A DNA stretch of 64,000 bases from Lachnospiraceae bacterium GAM79 (GCA_003584705.1 AP018536.1:1922001-1986000); one strand, 5' to 3'. Counted from the first letter of the stretch, positions 8,605 to 17,498 are shown. Translations and numbers: made by a program. Notes: a model not told the origin generated them from the letters alone.

Positions 8605-10086
8605 ATGGACTATGCAGTGAATACATACGATCTGTATCGGGATATACATCAAAGGACGGGAGGGGAAATCTACATAGGGGTACTGGGACCGGTGAGGACC
8701 GGAAAGTCTACATTTATCAAGCGCTTTATGGATGAAATGGTGCTGCCCTATATGGAGGATGAACATGCCAGAATGCGGGCGCAGGATGAACTGCCTCAGA
8801 GCGCGGGAGGTAAGACCATTACCACTACGGAGCCAAAGTTTATTCCCAACGAAGCGGCAAAGGTGCGACTGAATGATGATATTGAAGTATCGGTACGGCT
8901 GATCGACTGTGTGGGATATATGATCGACGGTGCGGCGGGACACATGGAAGAAGATGCGGAGCGCATGGTGAAGACTCCCTGGTCGGAGGAAGAGATTCCG
9001 TTTACCCAGGCGGCAGAGATCGGCACGGATAAAGTCATGCGGGATCATTCCACCATCGGTCTTGTGATCACTACGGACGGCAGTATCGGGGAACTTCCCA
9101 GAAGCAATTATCTGGGAGCGGAAGAGAAGACAATCCTGGCGCTGAAAAAGTCCGGAAAACCCTTCCTTGTGCTGGTGAACAGCCAGAAACCTTATTCCGA
9201 GGAGACCAGACAGGTAGCGGAGGAAATCGGGAAGAAATACGATGTGGCCGTGATGCCGGTGAACTGCGAGCAACTGAAAAAGGAAGATATTAATCGCCTT
9301 CTGGAAAAAATCCTGTATGAATTTCCTCTGACGGCAGTGGAATTTTATTTCCCGAAATGGATGGATATGCTTCCGGTGGATCATGCGGTAAAACAGGACC
9401 TGTTAAGACAGATCCGGGAATTGATGAACAGCTATGACCGGATTCGGGATGTGGCGGGACACCCTGTGGAATTGCAGGGAGATTATATTCAAAGCTGCAA
9501 GATGGAGCCGGTGCAGTTGTGGAACGGTATTGTTCCGGTACAGGTAGGAATCGACGACAGGTATTATTACGAAATGCTTTCCGGAATGTTAGGAGAGAAC
9601 GTAGAGGATGAATACCAACTGTTGAATAAACTAAAAGAGTTGGCAGAAATGAAAAAGGAATATACGAAGGTGCAGGATGCATTGTCCATGGTGAAAATCA
9701 AAGGCTACGGCGTTGTGACTCCGGACAGAGAAGACATTGCACTGGAGAAACCGGAATTGATCCGCCATGGCAACAAGTTTGGTGTCAAAATCAAGGCCAG
9801 CAGCCCCTCCATACATATGATCCGCGCAAATATCGAGACAGAGATCGCTCCCATCGTGGGCACAGAACAGCAGGCTCAGGATCTGATCCATTTTATCGAT
9901 CAGGCGGAGGCGGAGCACGGTATCTGGGAGACTAATATCTTCGGCAAGACTGTGGAACAGCTGGTGGATGACGGCATCACCACGAAAGTTGCTTCCATCG
10001 GAGAAGAGAGCCAGCTGAAACTCCAGGATACCATGCAAAAGATCGTCAACGACAGCAACGGTGGCATGGTTTGTATTATTATATGA
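8605..10086 (+). CDS. spoIVA: Stage IV sporulation protein A, spore-coat ATPase
   Basis: The 493-residue protein matches the usual SpoIVA length (492 in Bacillus subtilis). The N-terminal domain has the P-loop GPVRTGKST (about residues 28-36) and the acid-rich LIDCVGYMIDGAAGHMEE segment. The C-terminus (GMVCIII) is the conserved tail that anchors the protein to SpoVM at the forespore surface. It hydrolyses ATP to polymerise into the coat basement layer. The start at MDYAVNTYDLY has AGGAGG 7 bases upstream; an ATG 18 bases earlier lacks a site. It stands alone, with the sigma-E-like promoter ahead and copy 1 of the structured RNA just behind its stop. Confidence 0.95.
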   Translation: MDYAVNTYDLYRDIHQRTGGEIYIGVLGPVRTGKSTFIKRFMDEMVLPYMEDEHARMRAQDELPQSAGGKTITTTEPKFIPNEAAKVRLNDDIEVSVRLIDCVGYMIDGAAGHMEEDAERMVKTPWSEEEIPFTQAAEIGTDKVMRDHSTIGLVITTDGSIGELPRSNYLGAEEKTILALKKSGKPFLVLVNSQKPYSEETRQVAEEIGKKYDVAVMPVNCEQLKKEDINRLLEKILYEFPLTAVEFYFPKWMDMLPVDHAVKQDLLRQIRELMNSYDRIRDVAGHPVELQGDYIQSCKMEPVQLWNGIVPVQVGIDDRYYYEMLSGMLGENVEDEYQLLNKLKELAEMKKEYTKVQDALSMVKIKGYGVVTPDREDIALEKPELIRHGNKFGVKIKASSPSIHMIRANIETEIAPIVGTEQQAQDLIHFIDQAEAEHGIWETNIFGKTVEQLVDDGITTKVASIGEESQLKLQDTMQKIVNDSNGGMVCIII

Positions 10087-10094
10087 TTCCATAA

Positions 10095-10240
10095 CCCACC
10101 CATGGAAAGTCTGCAAGACTGCCTGCAGGCAAAACAGACTTTCTATGAGGGGAGTAAACACACATGAGCAGGGGAGGACGATAGTCCGAAATGCGAATGT
10201 GGGTTACAATTTCGAGAGTGCGAAGCACGGAGAAATTGTA
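10095..10240 (+). ncRNA. Structured RNA element, copy 1
   Basis: This stretch begins 9 bases after the spoIVA stop and aligns along its whole length with 24775-24919. Helix 1 is CATGGAAAGTCTG / CAGACTTTCTATG (10101-10113 with 10135-10147), capped by GCCTGCAGGC. Helix 2 is GTAAACACACAT / ATGTGGGTTAC (10154-10165 with 10197-10207), enclosing GGAC-gata-GTCC. Helix 3 is ACAATTTC / GAAATTGT (10206-10213 with 10232-10239), enclosing GTGC-gaa-GCAC. Compensatory changes against copy 2 support the fold. I see no good promoter or terminator for this copy, so it may be a spoIVA 3' RNA or a relic. Family not recognised. Confidence 0.6.
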
Positions 10241-10258
10241 TGGGATGTTAGCTTTCCA

Positions 10259-10287
10259 TTGCTTTTTTCCCGTGCATTTTGTATAAT
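10259..10287 (+). promoter_or_regulatory. Sigma-A promoter of the nucleoside salvage operon
   Basis: TTGCTT (10259-10264) and TATAAT (10282-10287) are 17 bases apart. The predicted transcript start near 10294 gives an 80-base leader with no clear structure. Confidence 0.65.
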
Positions 10288-10374
10288 ACCTTTGTTGACT
10301 TTGCTTTATTTTTCTGAAAAACAGGAAGAATATTTGCTAAATTGCATGAAAATACGGCTAAACGGAGGATATAG

Positions 10375-11199
10375 ATGAATCAGGTATATGCAAAATTACA
10401 GAACTGTTATGAGTGTGTGAGAAAAAAGACGGATTTTGTACCTAAGGTGGCGATTGTTTTGGGATCGGGCCTGGGCGATTATGCGGAACAGATCCGTGTG
10501 GTGACAGAGATCCCTTATGCGGAGATCGAGGGATTTCCTGTTTCCACCGTACCGGGGCATGCCGGTAAATTTATCTTCGGTTATCTCGATGAGATTCCTG
10601 TGGTGTGTATGAAGGGAAGAGTACATTGCTACGAAGGTTATGATGTGACGGATGTGGTACTGCCCACCAGACTGATGAAACTGTTAGGCGCTGAGATTCT
10701 GTTTCTGACCAATGCGGCAGGCGGTGTGAATACTTCTTTCCATGCCGGTGACCTGATGCTGATCAGAGATCATATTTCCGTGTTTGCCCCCAATCCTCTG
10801 ATCGGTGCCAACATGGATGAACTGGGACTGCGTTTCCCGGATATGAGCCATGTGTATGACAAGGACTTACAGCAGATCATCCGTGAGACCGCGAAGGAGA
10901 ACGGTATCTATTTACAGGAGGGTATTTATACCCAGCTGACCGGCCCGTCCTTCGAATCTCCGGCAGAGATCCGTATGCTCCGGACACTTGGCTGTGACGC
11001 GGTAGGCATGAGCACAGTGGTGGAAGCAATTGCTGCCAACCACATGGGAATGCGGATCTGTGGCATCTCCTGTATCAGTAATCTGGCGGCGGGAATGACA
11101 GATCAGCCTCTGAATCATGAGGAAGTACAGGAAGCTGCGGATATGGCAGCTCCCAGATTCAAGAAGCTGGTAACGGAATCTGTGAAGAAATTTGTATAG
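10375..11199 (+). CDS. punA: Purine nucleoside phosphorylase (trimeric, PNP/MTAP family)
   Basis: The 274-residue protein shows the class I PNP motifs: GSGLG (phosphate loop), GRVHCYEGY, LTNAAGG, GPSFESPAEIRMLR, AVGMSTV and the base-binding Asn in ISNLAAG. It splits (deoxy)guanosine or inosine with phosphate to the free base and (deoxy)ribose-1-phosphate in the cytoplasm. Length is normal. GGAGG lies 6 bases before the ATG. It heads a salvage group with cytidine deaminase, an amidohydrolase and a purine permease, so the operon appears to recover nucleosides and bases. Confidence 0.93.
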   Translation: MNQVYAKLQNCYECVRKKTDFVPKVAIVLGSGLGDYAEQIRVVTEIPYAEIEGFPVSTVPGHAGKFIFGYLDEIPVVCMKGRVHCYEGYDVTDVVLPTRLMKLLGAEILFLTNAAGGVNTSFHAGDLMLIRDHISVFAPNPLIGANMDELGLRFPDMSHVYDKDLQQIIRETAKENGIYLQEGIYTQLTGPSFESPAEIRMLRTLGCDAVGMSTVVEAIAANHMGMRICGISCISNLAAGMTDQPLNHEEVQEAADMAAPRFKKLVTESVKKFV

Positions 11200-11222
11200 A
11201 CACAGAGAAAAAGGAGATGCGG

Positions 11223-11645
11223 ATGATCCAGGAGACAGAAGAAAAGGCATTGGTCAGCCAGGCATTGGAAGCCAGAAAACTGGCATATGCTCCTTATTCC
11301 GGTTATACGGTGGGAGCGGCACTACTGACTGCGGATGGACACAGATACCTTGGCGGTAATATTGAAAACGCTTCTTACGGAGCTACGAACTGTGCGGAGC
11401 GTACCGCCTTTTTCAAGGCGGTCAGCGAGGGAGAACGGGAATTTACAGCCATTGCCATTGCCGGAGGAATATCCGGAGAGGCACCGGTGGAATATGCGTA
11501 TCCATGCGGTATCTGCAGACAGGTGATGCAGGAATTTTGCAGGGATGATTTTGTGATCTACGTGGTAAATAGTGAACAGGATTATCAACGCTATACCTTA
11601 AAAGAATTACTTCCCTTTGGATTTGGAGGAGATGCAATCAGATGA
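11223..11645 (+). CDS. cdd: Cytidine deaminase
   Basis: The protein has the homotetrameric cytidine deaminase pattern: substrate loop GGNIENASYG, zinc ligand and proton-transfer Glu in NCAERTAFF, and zinc ligands in PCGICRQ. It converts cytidine and deoxycytidine to uridine forms. The start MIQETEEK (11223) is preferred over the ATG at 11217 because AAGGAG ends immediately before 11217 but lies at a proper distance from 11223. Length 140 residues is typical. Its stop overlaps the next start (ATGA), so it is coupled to the amidohydrolase gene. Confidence 0.93.
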   Translation: MIQETEEKALVSQALEARKLAYAPYSGYTVGAALLTADGHRYLGGNIENASYGATNCAERTAFFKAVSEGEREFTAIAIAGGISGEAPVEYAYPCGICRQVMQEFCRDDFVIYVVNSEQDYQRYTLKELLPFGFGGDAIR

Positions 11646-12946
11646 ATATCAGATTATATAATGCACGAATTCTCACCATGGAACCCGGCAGAGAAGTCTT
11701 CTATGGTGAAGTATGGGTAAAAAATGACAAGATCGCCTATGTGGCGGAACAGAAAGAACTTGCGGAGGAATGGGACAAATCCCAGTTCCCCAGAATTGCG
11801 TGGGATATTGAACTGGATTGCAAGGGAAACCTTCTGATGCCCGGATTTAAAAATGCACATACCCATTCCGGTATGACTTTCCTGCGCTCCATGGCAGATG
11901 ACCTGCCTCTGGATCAGTGGCTGAACAAGCAGGTATTTCCTCTGGAAGCAAAACTGACCGGTGAGGACATCTATGAACTGACCAGACTGGCAGTGCTGGA
12001 ATACCTGACCTCAGGAGTGACTTCCATTTTCGATATGTACCTGACACCGGATACTATTGCTGAGGCCTGTCTGGACACCGGAATGCGTTGTGTACTGGTA
12101 TCCGGACTGAATAATTTCAGTTCTTCTCCAAAACAGGTAGAAGAGGAGTTTTTAAAATGGAATAAGAAGAATTCCCTGATCAGTTACCAGCTGGGATTTC
12201 ATGCGGAATATACCTGTTCCAAGGAACTGCTCTGGAAAGTGTCGGAAATGGCACATCATTACCGGACACCGGTATATGCCCATATCTCCGAGACGGAGAA
12301 GGAAGTGGAAGAGTGTAAGGCTCGCTACGGAATGACACCGCCCATGTTCTTAGACTCTCTGGGAATGTTTGATTTTGGCGGAGGAGGTTTCCACTGCGTT
12401 CATGTGACGGAACAGGATATGGATGTTTTCCGCAGACATCGTATGTATGTGATCACGAATCCTGGCTCCAACACGAAACTGGCCAGTGGCATTGCACCCA
12501 TTGCTGATTATGTGCGGCACAAGATCCCGGTAGCCATTGGAACCGATGGACCGGCCAGCAATAACTGTCTGGACATGTTCCGGGAGATGTTCTTAGTCAC
12601 CGGCTTAAGCAAACTGTTAGAGAAGGATGCGTCCAGCATGGATGCCGTGGAGGTACTGAAGATGGCAACGGTGAACGGTGCCAAGGCAATGCGCCTGAAC
12701 CGCGCAGATGTTCTTGCAAAGGGAAAATATGCAGATCTTATTATGATCGATCTGCACCAGCCCAATATGCAGCCCATTCACAACATCCCCAAGAATCTGG
12801 TTTACAGCGGTAGCAAGTCCAATGTCTGCATGACCATGATCGGCGGCAAGATTTTGTATCGTAACGGAGAATTTAATGTGGGAGAGAATCCGGAACGTAT
12901 TTACACAAAATGCGAGAAGATCGTAAAGAGACTGTTGACTGAGTAA
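11642..12946 (+). CDS. Amidohydrolase of the SAH / methylthioadenosine / guanine deaminase group
   Basis: The 434-residue protein is a metal-dependent hydrolase of the TRZ/ATZ type. It shows the HxH motif (NAHTHSGM), later metal or substrate His residues in FHAEYTCS and HISETEKE, and the catalytic Asp in IGTDGPASNN. The LRSMADDLPLDQWL segment is characteristic of the MtaD-like branch, which deaminates S-adenosylhomocysteine, methylthioadenosine or adenosine. Exact substrate cannot be fixed. The setting (PNP, cytidine deaminase, purine permease) supports an adenine-nucleoside deaminase, since no other adenosine deaminase is visible in the group. Confidence 0.85.
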   Translation: MNIRLYNARILTMEPGREVFYGEVWVKNDKIAYVAEQKELAEEWDKSQFPRIAWDIELDCKGNLLMPGFKNAHTHSGMTFLRSMADDLPLDQWLNKQVFPLEAKLTGEDIYELTRLAVLEYLTSGVTSIFDMYLTPDTIAEACLDTGMRCVLVSGLNNFSSSPKQVEEEFLKWNKKNSLISYQLGFHAEYTCSKELLWKVSEMAHHYRTPVYAHISETEKEVEECKARYGMTPPMFLDSLGMFDFGGGGFHCVHVTEQDMDVFRRHRMYVITNPGSNTKLASGIAPIADYVRHKIPVAIGTDGPASNNCLDMFREMFLVTGLSKLLEKDASSMDAVEVLKMATVNGAKAMRLNRADVLAKGKYADLIMIDLHQPNMQPIHNIPKNLVYSGSKSNVCMTMIGGKILYRNGEFNVGENPERIYTKCEKIVKRLLTE

Positions 12947-13014
12947 GAAAAATAACTCAGAAGACATAGAACGGAGCTCCCCGCATGGCTCCCAGAATAC
13001 TTAGGAGGGAAAAG

Positions 13015-14445
13015 ATGTTAGAAAAAATCTTCAAACTGAAGGAAAACAACACCACCGCAAGGACAGAGATCATTGCCGGACTGACCACGTTCATGACCAT
13101 GGCTTATATCATAGCCCTGAATCCGAACCTGCTGACCGGTTTTGGCAAGGATACCATGCCGGAGCTGTGGAACGGTGTTTTCCTGGCAACCTGTATTGCA
13201 TCCGCCATCGGTACCATCGTAATGGCATTTCTGGCAAACAAGCCTTTTGCTATGGCACCCGGCATGGGACTGAACAGCTTTTTTGCAGTCGTAGTAACCA
13301 ATATCGTAGCCCTGACCGGCATGACCTATGTGGCATCCTTCCAGGCTGCCCTGTGTATTGTTCTGGTGGAAGGTATTGTATTCCTGATCCTCTCCGTGCT
13401 GAATATCCGTGAGAAGATCGTGGATGCCATTCCTTTGGGCGTACGTCTCGGTATCGCACCGGCCATCGGTCTGATGCTGTTAAACATCGGCGTCGGTTCC
13501 AATGCAGGAATCTATTCCGAGAACGGCGGACCTTTCTATGCTATGAGAGACTTCTTCGGTGCACTGACTCCTTCACTGGCTAAGACCAATATGGGATCCG
13601 GATATTCCGCAATGGTGTTGTCGGTTGTTACCATGTTCGTAGGTCTGTTTGCCATTGTTGTTCTGGCACAGAGAGGTGTCAAGGGTGCTGTTTTACTGGG
13701 GATGCTGATCGCCAGCATCATCTACTGGGCAGGAGAGGCCATTTTCCTGGGAACAAATCCCTTTGCTTCTCTGGCAACTGCATCCTTCGTACCGGCCTTC
13801 GGAGATATGGCGTCCACTACACTGTTTAAGTTTAACTTCCAGGGATTTGCACAGATTGGCTGGTTTACTGCAATTACTCTGATCGTTACATTCTGTATCA
13901 TTGATATGTTTGATACTATCGGTACTCTGGTAGGAACCGCAAGCCGTGCGGGAATGCTGGATAAGGATGGAAAAATGCCTAACATGAAGCAGGCACTTTT
14001 GTCTGATGCAGTAGGCACTCTGGCAGGTTCCGTAACCGGTACTTCCACCGTTACCACCTTCGTAGAGTCTGCCTCCGGTGTGGAAGCAGGCGGACGCACC
14101 GGTCTGACCGCACTGACCACCGGTATTATGTTCCTTGCATGTATCTTCATCGCACCCATCGCCGGTATCATTCCTGCGGCAGCTACTTCTTCCGCATTGA
14201 TCTATGTGGGTGTCCTTATGGTAGCAGGTCTTAAGAATGTAGATTTTGATGACATCTGCCAGGCGCTTCCCGTGGCTCTGATGATGATCGCCATGCCGAT
14301 CTCCGGATCTATCGGACATGCCATCGGTATCGGTCTGATCACCTATACCGTTATCAAGGTATTTACCGGTAAAGCTAAGGACGTATCCGTACTTACCTAT
14401 GTATTATCCTTGATCTTCCTGTTAAAGTTCTTTATTGTCGCATAA
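13015..14445 (+). CDS. NCS2-family (AzgA/PbuG-like) purine base permease
   Basis: The 476-residue membrane protein begins MLEKIFKLKENNTTARTEIIAGLTTFMTMAYII, with AGGAGG 6 bases upstream; an in-frame ATG at 12985 lacks a site. It shows family motifs: ANKPFAMAPGMGLNSFF, the substrate-site region DMFDTIGTLVGTAS and GTSTVTTFVESASGVEAGGRTG. About 12-14 spans are expected. Relatives are proton symporters for adenine, guanine or hypoxanthine. As the last gene of the salvage group it would supply bases that the phosphorylase also produces. A hairpin terminator lies about 45 bases after the stop. Confidence 0.92.
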   Translation: MLEKIFKLKENNTTARTEIIAGLTTFMTMAYIIALNPNLLTGFGKDTMPELWNGVFLATCIASAIGTIVMAFLANKPFAMAPGMGLNSFFAVVVTNIVALTGMTYVASFQAALCIVLVEGIVFLILSVLNIREKIVDAIPLGVRLGIAPAIGLMLLNIGVGSNAGIYSENGGPFYAMRDFFGALTPSLAKTNMGSGYSAMVLSVVTMFVGLFAIVVLAQRGVKGAVLLGMLIASIIYWAGEAIFLGTNPFASLATASFVPAFGDMASTTLFKFNFQGFAQIGWFTAITLIVTFCIIDMFDTIGTLVGTASRAGMLDKDGKMPNMKQALLSDAVGTLAGSVTGTSTVTTFVESASGVEAGGRTGLTALTTGIMFLACIFIAPIAGIIPAAATSSALIYVGVLMVAGLKNVDFDDICQALPVALMMIAMPISGSIGHAIGIGLITYTVIKVFTGKAKDVSVLTYVLSLIFLLKFFIVA

Positions 14446-14490
14446 AGAGTTTTACAAATAAGAAATATAAAAAACAGGTCAGAATATGGG

Positions 14491-14526
14491 GGCGGGCACT
14501 GCACAGGGCGGTGCCTGCCTTCTTAT
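14491..14526 (+). terminator. Probable terminator of the nucleoside salvage operon
   Basis: Stem GGCGGGCAC / GTGCCTGCC (14491-14499 with 14511-14519, one G-U pair) is followed by a short T-rich stretch TTCTTAT. The tail is weak. Confidence 0.55.
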
Positions 14527-14548
14527 ATCCGGAAAAGTGAGAAAAAAT

Positions 14549-16267
14549 ATGGAATTTGTTGTATTTGCGGGCGTATTGCTTTTGCTTTTTATATTTATGA
14601 TAGTGCAGGAGCTGATACAGACGAAAAATCAGGAAAAACTTTTCAAGAAGTATCTTCGTGAAAATTACGGAAAAGAACCACCGAAGGAATATTCACTGGA
14701 GCGGTTTGCAAGACTGGGCAGCTATCTGGAACGGCATAAGGAAGAGAAGCAGCTGGATGATATCACATGGAACGATCTGGGAATGGACGAGGTCTTTCGC
14801 CGGATCGACCGGACCTATTCTGCGGCGGGAGAGGAATATCTGTACTATACGCTCCGGAATATTTCCTGCGGGAGAGAGGCACTGGAACATCTGGAAGAAG
14901 TGGTTAACTGGCTGCAGGAGCAGGAGAATATAAAAGTAAGGATCCAGCTGTTGATGAAACGGCTGGGACATCTGGGAAAATATTCTCTCTACGATTATCT
15001 GGATAACCTGGATTATCTGGGGGAGCGTTCCAACCGTAAGATTGTGCTGGGAAATCTGCTGTACCTTCCATTTCTCCTGTTATTGTTCGTACAGCCTGCG
15101 ATGGGTACCATAGGAATCGTCTTGTGTATGCTCTGGCATATCATGACATATTTTCGGGAGAAAAAAGTGATCGAACCGTATATTATCAGCTTCGCTTATG
15201 TATTACGGCTGATCGATGTATGTGAAGAACTGGAGAAGCAGAAAATACCGGTATACAGGAGAGAATTGGATGAACTTCGGGAGGCACTGAAGAGCCTGCG
15301 GGAGTTGAGGCGGGGAGCCTATTGGGTCATGGCTGGAAATCAGGGAAAGATTGGTGGAAATCCTCTGGATATCCTTGCGGATTATCTGCGGATGATATTG
15401 CATCTGGATATCTTTCAGTTTAACCGGATGCTGGAAAAGCTGCGGAAAAAGACCGGACAAGTGGAAAACATGCTTGCAATCACCGGGTACCTGGATATGG
15501 CCATATCCGTAGGCGGATTTCGGAAATCTCTGGAAGGGTACTGTATTCCGAAACTGGAAGAAGATACGGAGAAAGCTTTTCTGCATATGAAGAAGGGCTG
15601 GCATCCGCTGTTGTCACAGCCGGTGAAAAACAGTATCCGGGCGGACAGAGGAATTCTGCTTACGGGGTCCAATGCCTCCGGTAAATCCACGTTCTTAAAA
15701 ATGGTGGCGGTGAATGCCGTTCTGGCACAGACGATCCATACCTGCGCGGCGGAAAGTTATCATGCACCGATATTTCAGATATTTTCCTCCATGGCCCTGC
15801 GGGACAGCATGGAAAACGGGGAGAGTTATTATATTGTGGAGATCCGGTCATTGAAACGAATCCTGGATGCGGCCGGGGAACGGAGAACTCCGGTGCTTTG
15901 TTTTGTGGATGAGGTGCTTCGGGGAACCAATACGGTGGAGCGGATCGCCGCGGCAACGCAGATCCTGATCCGTCTGGCGGAGAGCGGAACGCTTGGTTTT
16001 GCCGCTACCCATGATATTGAAATGACGGAGCTTTTGAAGGAATACTATGACAACTATCATTTTGAGGAAGTGATCCGGGACGGTGATATCCTGTTCCCCT
16101 ATCAGCTGCTGCCGGGAAAAGCATCCACCAGAAATGCGATCCGTCTGCTTCAGATGATGGGGTATGAGGAACAGATCATAAAGAAGGCTTCCGGACAGGC
16201 GGAAAATTTTCTTAAGACAGGAAAATGGATAAATACCCCGGCGGCCATATCCGAAGGGACCACTTGA
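14549..16267 (+). CDS. Membrane-anchored MutS-like ATPase
   Basis: The 572-residue protein has a hydrophobic N-terminal span (about 2-22) and a second hydrophobic stretch (about 169-200), then a lever-like helical region and a MutS domain V ATPase. Walker A is GSNASGKS (373-380), Walker B is VLCFVDEVLRGTN, and ATHDIEMTELL is the H-loop. The mismatch-recognition domain and the MutS2 Smr domain are absent. Function unknown; it is unlikely to be a mismatch-repair protein. The start MEFVVFAG was chosen because an ATG at 14486 lies inside the preceding terminator hairpin. A 48-residue membrane protein and a WYL regulator follow. Confidence 0.8.
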   Translation: MEFVVFAGVLLLLFIFMIVQELIQTKNQEKLFKKYLRENYGKEPPKEYSLERFARLGSYLERHKEEKQLDDITWNDLGMDEVFRRIDRTYSAAGEEYLYYTLRNISCGREALEHLEEVVNWLQEQENIKVRIQLLMKRLGHLGKYSLYDYLDNLDYLGERSNRKIVLGNLLYLPFLLLLFVQPAMGTIGIVLCMLWHIMTYFREKKVIEPYIISFAYVLRLIDVCEELEKQKIPVYRRELDELREALKSLRELRRGAYWVMAGNQGKIGGNPLDILADYLRMILHLDIFQFNRMLEKLRKKTGQVENMLAITGYLDMAISVGGFRKSLEGYCIPKLEEDTEKAFLHMKKGWHPLLSQPVKNSIRADRGILLTGSNASGKSTFLKMVAVNAVLAQTIHTCAAESYHAPIFQIFSSMALRDSMENGESYYIVEIRSLKRILDAAGERRTPVLCFVDEVLRGTNTVERIAAATQILIRLAESGTLGFAATHDIEMTELLKEYYDNYHFEEVIRDGDILFPYQLLPGKASTRNAIRLLQMMGYEEQIIKKASGQAENFLKTGKWINTPAAISEGTT

Positions 16268-16293
16268 CGATACGGGGATTTCGTTGGTATACT
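16264..16293 (+). promoter_or_regulatory. Sigma-A promoter of the small membrane protein and WYL genes
   Basis: TTGACG (16264-16269) overlaps the stop codon of the MutS-like gene; TATACT (16288-16293) follows after 18 bases. Confidence 0.6.
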
Positions 16294-16349
16294 TCTAATA
16301 CATGCAATAGTTTCGGGATACAAAGATATCGGGAAAAGGAGAAGACATT

Positions 16350-16496
16350 ATGGCAGTAAGCTTTTTGAATTCATTTTTATCTTATCTGGTAGTACTGGTA
16401 GTCATTGCGGTTGTAGGTGCAGTGGCCATTACGTTGGGAATCACTCTGCGCAAGAAAAAGAATGCAACAGAGGAAAAGAAACAGACAGAAGAATAA
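16350..16496 (+). CDS. 48-residue single-span membrane protein
   Basis: The frame encodes MAVSFLNSFLSYLVVLVVIA, continues through a strongly hydrophobic stretch to about residue 32, and ends in a Lys/Glu-rich tail (RKKKNATEEKKQTEE). One membrane span with the charged tail in the cytoplasm is expected. AAAGGAG lies 8 bases before the ATG, and a consensus promoter is 60 bases upstream, so it looks truly expressed. The WYL regulator begins 3 bases after its stop, which suggests translational coupling. No family recognised; it may be a partner of the membrane-bound MutS-like ATPase or a regulator of something elsewhere. Confidence 0.75.
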   Translation: MAVSFLNSFLSYLVVLVVIAVVGAVAITLGITLRKKKNATEEKKQTEE

Positions 16497-16499
16497 TCC

Positions 16500-17498
16500 A
16501 TGGCAAAATCTTCGGGACAGAAATTAAAACTTTTATATCTGATCAAGATGCTGCGGGAGAACACGGATGAAAACCATCCAATGAGCACACCGGATATCAT
16601 CAAATATCTGGAAAATCAGGGAATCCATGCAGAGCGCAAGAGTATCTACAACGATATGGAATGTCTTGCGGATTTCGGCTATGATGTGGTTCAGGTGCAG
16701 AGCAGACTGGGAGGCGGATATTATCTGGGCAGCCGGGAGTTTGAACTTCCGGAATTAAAGCTGCTGGTGGACGCGGTACAGTCTTCCCGGTTTATCACCA
16801 CGAAAAAATCCAGAGAACTGATCCGGAAGCTGGAGCAGATCGCCGGGAAAAACGATGCCGGTAAACTGCAGCGACAGGTCTATGTGGCCGGAAGAGTCAA
16901 GACGGAGAATGAGAGCATTTATTACAGCATTGATGCGATCCACCGGGCTATTCAGGAAAATAAGCAGATCTCTTTCGTCTACCTGGACTGGAATCTTAAA
17001 AAGCAGCTGGTGCCCAGACCAAACGGCAACAAATGCGTCAGTCCCTGGGCCCTGATCTGGCGGGAGGAAAATTATTATCTGGCCGCCTACGACAGTGAAG
17101 ACAGAGTGATCAAGCATTACCGTGTGGACAAGATGGGACAGGCGGAAGTGACGGATCTGCCCAGAGAAGGAGTGGAACAGTTTTCACAGATCGATGTGAC
17201 CTCCTATACGAACCAGACCTTCGGCATGTTTGCCGGAGAGGAGAGCGTGGTGACCATGGAGTTTCCGGTGCGCCTGACCGGCGTGGTACTGGACCGCTTC
17301 GGAAGGGAGACGGATATCCGTCCCATGTCGGAGGAAGTGTTCCGGATCCGGGCAAAGGTGGCGGTCAGCGGACAGTTCTTCGGATGGCTGGCCGGTATCG
17401 GACAGGGGGCCCGTATCGTAGCGCCGGAAGCGGTACAAAAGCGCTATGTACAGTGGCTTTCAGATATTTTACGGGAACAGTCACAGGAGGCGGAATAA
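16500..17498 (+). CDS. WYL-domain transcriptional regulator (HTH + WYL + WCX)
   Basis: The 332-residue protein has an N-terminal winged helix-turn-helix (MSTPDIIKYLENQGIHAERKS, about 28-48), the GGGYYLG segment after it, a WYL ligand-binding domain (about 140-215; motif as ENYYLAAYD) and a C-terminal extension (about 240-325) of the WCX type. WYL proteins bind nucleic acid or nucleotide ligands and often control DNA-damage, phage-defence or metabolic genes. There is no clear ribosome binding site of its own, so translation probably depends on the 48-residue gene 3 bases upstream. Target unknown. Confidence 0.88.
   Translation: MAKSSGQKLKLLYLIKMLRENTDENHPMSTPDIIKYLENQGIHAERKSIYNDMECLADFGYDVVQVQSRLGGGYYLGSREFELPELKLLVDAVQSSRFITTKKSRELIRKLEQIAGKNDAGKLQRQVYVAGRVKTENESIYYSIDAIHRAIQENKQISFVYLDWNLKKQLVPRPNGNKCVSPWALIWREENYYLAAYDSEDRVIKHYRVDKMGQAEVTDLPREGVEQFSQIDVTSYTNQTFGMFAGEESVVTMEFPVRLTGVVLDRFGRETDIRPMSEEVFRIRAKVAVSGQFFGWLAGIGQGARIVAPEAVQKRYVQWLSDILREQSQEAE

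Noticed and set aside
8427..8735. 102-codon open frame over the element end and the start of spoIVA
   Set aside because: It overlaps spoIVA in another frame and its first part is made of palindromic hairpins.
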